Under the pieces are notes generated by a model. That model did no database searches. It worked only from the letters and a program-made list of their open reading frames with translations, and was not told where the DNA came from. From contig CAVPOY010000044.1 in NCBI GenBank assembly GCA_963707135.1, positions 62,001 to 126,000 on the forward strand: DNA of 64,000 nt. The letters are read 5' to 3'. A program made the translations under genes and the position numbers. Every line of letters starts with the position of its first letter. Position 1 is the first letter of the stretch. This document shows, piece after piece, positions 54,844 to 61,885 of the stretch. The stretch is from JBGSTR01 sp963707135 (lineage in GTDB: Bacteria > Pseudomonadota > Gammaproteobacteria > Chromatiales > Chromatiaceae).

Positions 54844-55942
54844 AGTCCCCTTCTCGTGTATCTACGTGTAGCACGGTTATCAGGGGAGAGAGTATGTCAA
54901 CTTTTATTGATGGGCAAGCAGGATCACCCCATCGGATACGTCTCGGCCCAAAGGTCCCGCACCCGCTGCGCCGCATCCTCGCCCAGCGCCGGCAGGTCCA
55001 GGGCATCCCGGTCGCCGCGCTCGGCGGCCCGGTTAAGTAGCTCGGTCGTGTCGGTCATCGCCAGTACTTGACAGCGCGAACGCGACCGTCGCGCAGGTAG
55101 CCGCCGGCGTTCCCGCAAGCCTAGATCGCGGTCTCCCCTCTTCCATCTGGACCAGCGCCTTGAGTCGGCGCCCAGGGCATGCGGCGTTGACCGCCTCCTG
55201 GGCGTCTCCGACGTCCAGAGACAATCGCCGTGCCTTGATCTGCGCCTCCAAAAGGGTTAAGGATCTCTTGCGCACGCCGAGCGCAGACACCCACGATCCG
55301 CTGCTGTCGCGTCGGAAGAGCGCCGCGGAGCGACCAGCCGGACAGGGAGCGTTCATCGGAGCCCTCCCGCGATGCTCCCGCTCGAGGCCGACGGCAGGAC
55401 CGGCAGCTCAGGACGCTTACGTAAAGCTTTCCATAAGGACGCATTGCTGCCTCTCCCAGCCGACCACACGAGCGACCCTGGACGACCCAGAGCTGTCAGT
55501 CGCGCTCGCCACGCGAGCGTCCGCTGTAGGGAGGTCAGCAGACAGCAGTATCCAGTTTGTCGTTCCCTAAAGCTAAGACCCCGCCGATCCGGGCCGCCTG
55601 TGTGGGGCGACCCGCCCAGCGAGGCCGTACCCGACTGGGACGCCCTGGCGCAACCGCCACCGGAGTGCGTCTTCGACCAACGGGTGCAGTGGTAGCCTCC
55701 TCCCGTCGCCTGGCCACGAAGGCGACCCGCCACCCCTGCATCCGTAGCGCCCGCATCGGTACCGGCGCCAAACCACGCCGCGCGCCCGCCCGCCATCCTC
55801 CCCCACGACAGTCTCTTCCCATATCGCCCCGGCCCCGCACCACGCGTCGTGACCTTGATCAGATCATCCCTTCGGTACTAACATCCATTCCGCCAGCATG
55901 GATTTTCTATCTTCTTTCAGTCGCGCGCTCCAGATTCACCTG
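54844..55942. other. Unresolved 1.1 kb of the putative island
   Basis: Several overlapping frames are open on both strands. A minus-strand piece (55033-55356, with LEAQIKARRLSLDVGDAQEA) and another ending at 54924 (ELLNRAAERGDRDALDLPAL) look slightly protein-like, but I cannot assign them. No integrase is recognised. This is probably decayed mobile DNA. Confidence 0.35.
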
Positions 55943-56055
55943 ATGAATAATAACGCAATCCAATTTGCAGTCTCGGTCGCAAGTGCAGCCCTGCTTGGCT
56001 GGGCCTGGCCTGCTCCGGCCACGCCGCCGCGGCCGACAAGGGGCGTCATGTCGCA
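55943..56055 (+). pseudogene. 5' end of an exported protein gene cut by the IS4-type element
   Basis: ATG 55943 starts a signal sequence (NNNAIQFAVSVASAALLG); after a one-base shift near 55995 it would continue LGLACSGHAAAADKGRHVAP, lipoprotein-like. Coding sense ends at the transposon end near 56056. The remaining 40 residues do not identify the product. Confidence 0.35.
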
Positions 56056-57515
56056 CCAGCTCTTTTAAGGTGTTCACAATATCATGTAACCTTCCGATAT
56101 TGTTGAGATTCCTTGAGGCCACGCGCGACCATGTTTGGCGACGTCCTGCAGAGATTCGTCCAGAAGAGCCCGGCGACGGTGATGGTGCGCGGGCTGCTCG
56201 AGCGCCTGCTCAATCCCGAGGCCCTGGACCGTTGGTTCGAGGCCACGGCCCAGGCCCAGTACACGCGCGACATCCTGTTCTCCTCGCTGGTGGGGCTGAT
56301 GCTGCAGATCGTGTGTCGCACCCAGGCCAGCGTGCATGCCGCCTACCGCCACGCCCAGATCGCCGCGTCGATCGTCTCGGTCTATGCCAAGCTGCGCGGC
56401 GTCGAGCTGACGACCTCGCAGGGTTTGGTGCGGCACATCGCGCGCGAGGCCCAGGCCGTGATCGAGACGATGAACGGTGGGCGGCCCGCGCCGCTGGCGG
56501 GCTACCGGCTGAAATACCTCGACGGCAATTGTCTGGCCGCCAGCGAGCATCGCCTCAAACCGCTGCGCACCACGGCCGCGGGCCCCTTGCCGGGGAAATC
56601 CCTGGTGGTCTTCGATCCGCAACTGGGCTTGGCGGTGGATGTCTTTCCCTGCGCCGACGGACACGCCCAGGAGCGCTCGCTGTTGGAGGCGGTGGCCGCC
56701 AGCGTCGCACCGGGCGAGGTCTGGGTGGCTGACCGCAACTTCTGCGTCTCGGGGTTTTTGCACGCGATCGATCGGCGCGCGGCGTTCTTCATCATCCGCC
56801 AGCACGGCGGCCTCACCACCAAGCCGCTGGAGCCGATGCGGCGGGTGGGCAGCAGCGACACCGGGGAGGTCCACGAGCAAGCCGTGCAGCTGGATTCGCC
56901 TGCGGGTGAGCGCTGGAGCCTGCGCCGTATCACCGTGACCTTGAAGCGCAAGACGCGCAACGCCGACACCGCCCTGGTGATCCTGACCAATCTGCCCATC
57001 GCGGTGGCCGACGCCATGACCATCGCCGCCTGCTACCGCGCCCGCTGGGGGATCGAGACCGCCTTTCAAAAGCTCGAACGCCACCTCAACTCCGAAATCG
57101 AGACCTTGGGCTACCCCCAGGCCGCTCTGTTTGCGTTCTGCCTGGCCCTGGTGGCGTTCAATCTCTATGCCGTGGTCATGGCCGCGCTGCGTGCCGCTCA
57201 CCCCACTCAGGCGATCGACGACACCGTCTCGGAGTACTACCTGGCCGGCGAGATCGCCACCACCATGACCGGTCTTGGCATCGCCGTCTCCGAGCAGGAA
57301 TGGGCTTTGCTCGCACAGGCCAGCCCGCAGCGATTCGCCGCCTGGCTGCTCGACCTCGCCAGCCACGTGGACCTGCGCAAGCTCCGCAAGACCACGCGAG
57401 GCCCGAAGAAACCCCCAACTCCGCGCACTCGGTATAAAGGTCAACCTCATGTCTCAACCGCCAAGTTGCTCGCCGAATCTAGGTGGTCGGCGAAGTGAGA
57501 CCTTAAAAGGGCTGG
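56056..57515 (+). mobile_element. IS4-family insertion sequence
   Basis: The transposase gene is enclosed by imperfect inverted repeats: CCAGCTCTTTTAAGGTGTTCAC at 56056-56077 and, on the opposite strand, CCAGCCCTTTTAAGGTCTCAC at 57495-57515. Outer borders are not exact and no clear target duplication could be found, so the ends may extend a few bases. Confidence 0.65.
56131..57498 (+). CDS. IS4 family transposase
   Basis: A 455-residue DDE transposase from ATG 56131 (an in-frame TTG at 56113 is possible). The catalytic pattern is readable: DGNCLAASEHRLK (first D), VWVADRNFCVSGFL (second D) and the YREK-type block ACYRARWGIETAFQKLERHL, with Y, R, E and K spaced as in IS4. C-terminal residues are basic. 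The gene is intact, so the element could be active. It interrupts an exported-protein gene to its left. Confidence 0.93.
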   Translation: MFGDVLQRFVQKSPATVMVRGLLERLLNPEALDRWFEATAQAQYTRDILFSSLVGLMLQIVCRTQASVHAAYRHAQIAASIVSVYAKLRGVELTTSQGLVRHIAREAQAVIETMNGGRPAPLAGYRLKYLDGNCLAASEHRLKPLRTTAAGPLPGKSLVVFDPQLGLAVDVFPCADGHAQERSLLEAVAASVAPGEVWVADRNFCVSGFLHAIDRRAAFFIIRQHGGLTTKPLEPMRRVGSSDTGEVHEQAVQLDSPAGERWSLRRITVTLKRKTRNADTALVILTNLPIAVADAMTIAACYRARWGIETAFQKLERHLNSEIETLGYPQAALFAFCLALVAFNLYAVVMAALRAAHPTQAIDDTVSEYYLAGEIATTMTGLGIAVSEQEWALLAQASPQRFAAWLLDLASHVDLRKLRKTTRGPKKPPTPRTRYKGQPHVSTAKLLAESRWSAK

Positions 57516-57595
57516 CTCTGAGCGACTTACCAAGAAACTGAAATTTTTTCATTCTGACTCCTGAGATTTAAACAAGAGTTCGGGTACTTGTGCCG

Positions 57596-57666
57596 CACAT
57601 AACGCCTACAGCAGAGGCAAACCGGAGCGCAGCGTAGGTTTGCCCTGCAGGCTGTACTTGTTATAA
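57596..57666 (-). other. attC-like imperfect inverted repeat
   Basis: The minus strand reads ATAACAAGTACAGCCTGCAG, GGCAAACC, a loop, GGTTTGCC, then bulged TCTGC and TGTAGGCGTTATGTG. The stem (57616-57623 with 57637-57644, plus outer GCAG/CTGC and GCCT/AGGC pairs), unpaired bases on one arm, and terminal AAC...GTT are the features of integron attC sites. It sits immediately 3' of a short minus-strand gene, where an attC would be in a gene cassette. The GTTATGT end fits GTTRRRY with one mismatch. No integrase gene is present. Confidence 0.45.
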
Positions 57667-57789
57667 ATATTTGCCACTTTTAATTATTTCCTTAAGCTTC
57701 GCAGAAGGCAGATGGCCGTACGTTCGGTACATCGATTCAGTTTGTTGCAATGCATTTGACTTCCCCGTGACTCCCGCTACGGATTTGTA

Positions 57790-59112
57790 GTGGTCCAGAG
57801 TGGAAGTTCTGATGCCGTTTCTGAGGTAAATGCTGCATGATGCTGAACAGGTTAATTTTCGTCTGCTTGCACCTGTTCGCCATGGCCCGCTGTGCTGCCA
57901 CCCCCATCAGCCTGTCCACGAAAGACCGTCACCGTCTCGAAGCCATTGTGCGGCAACATCATGCGCCACAAAGCTTGGTGTTGCGTGCCCGCGTCATCCT
58001 GCTGGCCGCCGCCGGTGTCGGCGTACGCGAAACGGCTCGGGAGTTGGGTATCGGGCGCAAGACCGTGCAGCGTTGGCGCAAACGCTGGCTCGCCAGCGCG
58101 GAACAGCCGTTCGCCAAGCGCTTGTGCGATGCGCCGCGCCCGGGTACTCCGCCAACGTTCATGCCGGAGCAAATCTGCCAGATCATCGCCCTGGCCTGCG
58201 AGCCGCCGAGCGAGAGCGGTCGGCCTTTCACCCATTGGACCCATGCCACGCTGGCCATGGCAGCAAGCGAGGAAGGCATCGTTGAGAGCATCTCGGGCCA
58301 CTCCGTCGGGCGCTTCCTGCGTGAGGTGAGGCTTAAGCCCCACCGCACCCGTGGCTGGATCAACACACCGCGCGACACCGACTTCGCCGCCAAGTGTGGC
58401 GATATCTGCCAGACTTATCAGCTCGCCCCCGAGCGTGCAGCCGCCGGAATCGCCACACGCAGCATCGATGAAATGACCGGCGTACAAGCACTTGAACGCG
58501 CTGCCCCGACGCAGCCGATGCGTCCTGGCCGGCCCGAGCGCACCGAGTTCGAGTACGTCCGCCACGGCACCACCACCCTCATCGCCGATTTCGATGTAGC
58601 CACTGGCACGGTCGGTTACCGCCTCGGCCAGACCCGTACCGAGGCGGACTTCGCGCACTACCTCGCCACGCTGCTTGCCACCCGCTCGCCCGAAACCCAC
58701 TGGCATCTCGTGATGGACAACCTCAATATCCATTGCTCCGAAGCGGTCGTGCGCTTGATCGCCGAGACCATCGGCTTCGACGGCGACCTCGGCGTCAAAG
58801 GTCAGTGCGGCATCCTCCAATCGATGGCGACGCGTGAGAAATTTCTGCGCGACCCCAGCCACCGCATCGTTTTTCACTTCACGCCCAAGCATGCCTCTTG
58901 GCTCAATCAGATCGAGATGTGGTTCTCGATCCTCGCGCGGAAGGTCATCAGCCGCGGCAATTTCACGTCCGTGCAGGACCTTAATGCGAAGATCGTCCGC
59001 TTCATCGATTTCTTCAACAAGACTATGGCCAAGCCCTTCCGCTGGACCTATGAAGGCAAACCTTTGGCGGCTTAGGTACCCGAACGGTGTCAGGATTTCT
59101 ACAGCGGTGCAG
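57790..59112 (+). mobile_element. IS630-family insertion sequence with TA target duplication
   Basis: A 1323-base element bounded by TA on both sides (57788-57789 and 59113-59114). Imperfect terminal inverted repeats (16 of 27 positions) start GTGGTCCAGAGTGGAAG at the left and CTGCACCGCTGTAGAAA on the other strand at the right. TA duplication is the hallmark of IS630/Tc1-mariner transposition. Confidence 0.85.
57882..59075 (+). CDS. IS630 family transposase
   Basis: A 397-residue transposase. An N-terminal helix-turn-helix (GVRETARELGIGRKTVQRWR, residues about 45-65) precedes the DDE domain: SIDEMTGVQALER (first D), VMDNLNIHCSEAV (second D) and TPKHASWLNQIEMWFSILAR (E). The C-terminal FIDFFNKTMAKPFRWTY is usual for the family. 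ATG 57882 fits the family N-terminus better than the more upstream 57837. The gene is complete, so the element is probably recent. Confidence 0.93.
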   Translation: MARCAATPISLSTKDRHRLEAIVRQHHAPQSLVLRARVILLAAAGVGVRETARELGIGRKTVQRWRKRWLASAEQPFAKRLCDAPRPGTPPTFMPEQICQIIALACEPPSESGRPFTHWTHATLAMAASEEGIVESISGHSVGRFLREVRLKPHRTRGWINTPRDTDFAAKCGDICQTYQLAPERAAAGIATRSIDEMTGVQALERAAPTQPMRPGRPERTEFEYVRHGTTTLIADFDVATGTVGYRLGQTRTEADFAHYLATLLATRSPETHWHLVMDNLNIHCSEAVVRLIAETIGFDGDLGVKGQCGILQSMATREKFLRDPSHRIVFHFTPKHASWLNQIEMWFSILARKVISRGNFTSVQDLNAKIVRFIDFFNKTMAKPFRWTYEGKPLAA

Positions 59113-59291
59113 TAGTTACCTATTTTTGCCTTTACCGAGGCTTCCGATATACCGGATTTGCGCGCAATATCTTTCCCTAACTCACTGAGCATATTTCTGG
59201 GGAATCTCGCTTCTTCAAGCTGCTTGAATGCCAATAAACATCTAAGTTCGTTCAAATCACTCCATTTGGATCCCGCCCTATATCCGGACAT

Positions 59292-59703
59292 GAAATTTAC
59301 CTCAATCTATTTACCTCAATCTATTGCTCATGACAGCTGAAATAGCCTGACGTCCGCGGTCTCGGTACTAAGCTTACGTCAGCCTAGTACACAATGGCCA
59401 CACCCCCATGTCCCGCCCTACCACCGATTCCTCCCGCTCTGCCCGGAAAACGCCAGGACAGGCGCGTACGGGCACCCGTCCGCGTTCCGTTTGCAGGCCA
59501 AACAGGGACATACCACGAACTCTTGCATTTCGCCCGTGAATCGACGTTCTCTCTGCTTGCTCGGTGGCCGGCGTACCGAGCTTACGGCGCCGGGTCTATA
59601 CGACTCGGCGGCTGTTGATGGCTGCCGTCTCTTGGTACCTGGCACCCCACCCCGCAGTCCACACGCGGCGGGGGCCGCTCGACCACGGACCCCAACAAGC
59701 AGG
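59292..59703. other. Intergenic region to the right of the split gene
   Basis: Just upstream of ATG 59291 a 16-base direct repeat (TACCTCAATCTATT on the plus strand) occurs twice. The remaining 350 bases have no recognised gene. Confidence 0.45.
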
Positions 59704-60387
59704 CTAAATCTCGCTCGCCGGCGGCATGTCGGCGAAGCTGCTGTTCTGCATCCAGCTCGAGACGTCGCGTGTCAGCGCATCCGGGCCGACGACCTTCAGC
59801 GCATCGGCGGCGACGGCCTTCCTGTAGGTGGTGTACCCCATCCAGACGTCGGCCATGGTCTTGACCGTGGTGGTGAAATAGACGTCGACGCTCCGGCCCG
59901 GATCGTTCACGCAGAGGTCGACCTCCCCGCCCTTGACGACGATCCACCAGTCGGGAAAGGTCTTGATGTCGGTGAACTTGAAGCGGATGACCGTCTCGGC
60001 GCCGACGAGGTTCTCGGGGTGGATGCTGCGCTTCAGATACAGCATCAGCAGCTCGACGTCGTAGTCCTTCTCGGTGAGGTTGGAGCGTGCCCAGCGCATC
60101 CCCCATTCGCCCAGCGAGATGATGATCGGCAGCAGCTCGCTGCAGGAGCGGGTGGGGTAGTACTCGAAACCCTTCTGATTCGGGATCCGCTTTTTCAGGA
60201 CCAGCCCGCATTCCTCGAGGCTGTCGAGCCGCTTCGACAGCATCGTCGGCGATATCAGGGTGAGCCCCCGCTGCAGCTCGCTGAATCGCGTCCCTCCCAT
60301 CAGCAGCTCGCGCACGACGAGCAGGGTCCACTTCTCGCCCAGGATCTCGGTGGCCTTGGCGATCGGACAGAACTGACCATACTCCAT
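59704..60387 (-). CDS. HxlR family transcriptional regulator with C-terminal SCP2-like domain
   Basis: A 227-residue regulator. The first 100 residues are the HxlR winged helix (CPIAKATEILGEKWTLLVVR, then FSELQRGLTLISPTMLSKRL and LTEKDYD), with the N-terminal cysteine C7 that in some HxlR proteins senses oxidants or electrophiles. The extension (about 110-227, with IRFKFTDIKTFPDWWIVVKG) resembles sterol-carrier-like folds that bind hydrophobic ligands. It is divergent from the operon at 60586-61809, whose promoter region holds repeats suited to its binding, so it probably controls that operon. Confidence 0.9.
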   Translation of the reverse strand: MEYGQFCPIAKATEILGEKWTLLVVRELLMGGTRFSELQRGLTLISPTMLSKRLDSLEECGLVLKKRIPNQKGFEYYPTRSCSELLPIIISLGEWGMRWARSNLTEKDYDVELLMLYLKRSIHPENLVGAETVIRFKFTDIKTFPDWWIVVKGGEVDLCVNDPGRSVDVYFTTTVKTMADVWMGYTTYRKAVAADALKVVGPDALTRDVSSWMQNSSFADMPPASEI

Positions 60388-60440
60388 CGCTCGCCCTCCC
60401 GTTAATTGTCTGAATTCAAGGATGGTTTTCCGCGGGCCGC

Positions 60441-60494
60441 GGCGCTACGAAAACTGTAGTGGATTACTCCGAAAATTGTAGTGGGCCGCTACAG
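60441..60494. promoter_or_regulatory. Candidate HxlR operator repeats
   Basis: Between the divergent HxlR gene and the operon lie GCTACGAAAACTGTAGTGG (60444-60462) and the near-palindrome TGTAGTGGGCCGCTACA (60477-60493). The element GAAAAYTGTAGTGG occurs twice, 22 bases apart, roughly two helix turns. This is a fitting autoregulatory operator for a dimeric winged-helix protein. Confidence 0.6.
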
Positions 60495-60585
60495 ATTGCG
60501 TCGTAGAGGGCGGCGGCGGCCGTTCCTAGACTTTGGACCATCGGCAGAGCGGGTCAGCCTGCCGATCAAACCAAAGGAGAAGACC

Positions 60586-60819
60586 ATGAATGCCCGAATC
60601 TCAGACGTCATCATCCACACCCGCCAGACGCTCGACGAGCGGCAGTTCGCCGAGCTTGCCCGCCGCATCTATGAAACCGACGGGGTCGTGTCCCTGGGCC
60701 GCAACCGCCGCACGCCGCGCTTTCTGATGCTGGTGTACAACGCCGCGCGCATCCAGGCGAGCCAGATCCTCGAGCAGGTCCGGCACCAGGGCCACGACGC
60801 CACGCTGGTCGGCATCTGA
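60586..60819 (+). CDS. Small soluble protein with ferredoxin-like pattern, function unknown
   Basis: A 77-residue protein starting after AAAGGAGAAGACC. The order of hydrophobic strands and helices (RISDVIIHTRQTLDERQFAE, LARRIYETDGVVSLGRNRRT, PRFLMLVYNAARIQASQILE) resembles the beta-alpha-beta-beta-alpha-beta fold of heavy-metal-associated domains, but the CxxC metal motif is missing. It heads the small operon with a membrane peptide gene and the methyltransferase, under probable HxlR control. A regulatory or chaperone role is a guess. Confidence 0.75.
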   Translation: MNARISDVIIHTRQTLDERQFAELARRIYETDGVVSLGRNRRTPRFLMLVYNAARIQASQILEQVRHQGHDATLVGI

Positions 60820-60842
60820 GCGCAACGGAGGAGGAGGCAACC

Positions 60843-61020
60843 ATGTCCACAACCACCCACCCTTCGGCGTCTCGGCTATATGGCGGTCACGGCCCTATCC
60901 GGCGTCGGCGCGGTGTCCGGATGCGCCTACTGCGTCCCGCTGTTCGCCGCCCTGGTCGCCGCGCCGCTGATCAATCGCCTGAGCGCTAGCCATCCCGTGC
61001 TCGCCGCGTCACCCGTCTAG
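60843..61020 (+). CDS. Small membrane protein, probable frameshift near the start
   Basis: ATG 60843 with GGAGGAGGC upstream begins STTTHPSASR; a one-base shift near 60875 leads into RLGYMAVTALSGVGAVSGCA then YCVPLFAALVAAPLINRLSA, ending at the TAG at 61018-61020. Joined it is 58 residues with one or two helices and a CAYC pair. If the frameshift is real, ATG 60880 would still give the 46-residue membrane part. It lies between the 77-residue gene and the methyltransferase. Confidence 0.5.
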
Positions 61021-61032
61021 GAGGAACCATCC

Positions 61033-61809
61033 ATGAAAAAGCTCTCGGTACTGCTCTACGGCATCGTCAACTACAACCTGGGATCGGCCGCGCTGGTCTA
61101 CCTGATCGCGTTTCTGTTCAACCTGGTTCCGTCCGTCTGGATACTGCACGGCATCGACGGCGGCGTACCCGGCGGTGCCCTGGTCGCGGCGGCCGTGAAC
61201 ATCGCACTGATCACGCTGTTCGGCGTGCAGCACAGCCTGATGGCCAGGCCCTGGTTCAAGCGCTGGCTCGCCCGATACCTGCCGCGAGCGGCGGAACGCA
61301 GCACCTTCATGTTGGCCACGGCCGTGGTGGTGTTCGTGCTCTGTCTTGCCTGGCGACCGATGCCGGCCGTGATCTGGCAGGCCGAGGACCCGCTGCTTTA
61401 CAACACGCTGTTCGCGGTCGGACTGGCCGGCTGGGCGCTGGTGTTCTACGCGACCTTCCTGATCAACCACTTCGACCTGTTCGGTCTGCGCCAGGTGTGG
61501 CTCTACTTCCGGGGGCACGAGTACACCCAATTGCCGTTTCAGGTGAGCTCACTCTACCGGTTCATGCGCCATCCGATCATGACCGGCGCCTTCATCGGTA
61601 TCTGGTTCACGCCGGTGATGACGGCCGGTCACCTGCTGTTCGCGCTCGGCATGTCGGCCTACATCCTGATCGGCGTCTACCACGAGGAGAAGGACCTGGT
61701 TCGGACATTCGGCGAGCGCTATCTGCGGTACCGTGTCAGGACCGGGCGGTTCCTGCCAAAACCGGGGACCTCGGCTCAAGGCACGGGAACGGCGGAGGCG
61801 GGTGTCTGA
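61033..61809 (+). CDS. mddA: Methanethiol S-methyltransferase-like (MddA/NnrU family) membrane enzyme
   Basis: A 258-residue membrane protein with five or six helices. The methyltransferase signature of the isoprenylcysteine-methyltransferase-like superfamily is at the C-terminus: SSLYRFMRHPIMTGAFIGIW followed by ILIGVYHEEKDLVRTFGERY. The N-terminus (YNLGSAALVYLIAFLFNLVP) and GVQHSLMARPWFKRWLARYL match MddA proteins, which methylate methanethiol to dimethyl sulfide. It closes the operon and is followed by a terminator. MddA is favoured over NnrU or generic homologues by these two blocks; the substrate is inferred. Confidence 0.85.
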   Translation: MKKLSVLLYGIVNYNLGSAALVYLIAFLFNLVPSVWILHGIDGGVPGGALVAAAVNIALITLFGVQHSLMARPWFKRWLARYLPRAAERSTFMLATAVVVFVLCLAWRPMPAVIWQAEDPLLYNTLFAVGLAGWALVFYATFLINHFDLFGLRQVWLYFRGHEYTQLPFQVSSLYRFMRHPIMTGAFIGIWFTPVMTAGHLLFALGMSAYILIGVYHEEKDLVRTFGERYLRYRVRTGRFLPKPGTSAQGTGTAEAGV

Positions 61810-61836
61810 ACCTGGATCAGGTGCCGGCGGTTAACA

Positions 61837-61858
61837 GGGGGCTGACAGCCCCCTTTTT
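61837..61858 (+). terminator. Intrinsic terminator after the mddA-like gene
   Basis: GGGGGCT, loop GAC, AGCCCCC, then TTTTT. It ends the operon 28 bases after the stop codon and also lies at the end of the convergent gene. Confidence 0.9.
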
Positions 61859-61885
61859 GTTACTCGAGCAACGATCGCCCCGGGG

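Larger units (their letters stand above)
57661..59291 (-). pseudogene. 101-codon conserved gene split by the IS630 element
   Basis: The N-terminal 60 codons start at ATG 59291 (SGYRAGSKWSDLNELRCLLA, to KAKIGNY); the C-terminal 41 (KSVAGVTGKSNALQQTESMY, then RTYGHLPSAKLKEIIKSGKY) end at a TAA at 57661. They are separated by the IS630 element 57790-59112. Removing the element and one TA copy restores an uninterrupted 101-residue protein. The pattern resembles a small domain found near HNH-type nucleases, but this is weak memory and the function is unknown. The protein cannot be made whole now. Confidence 0.72.
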
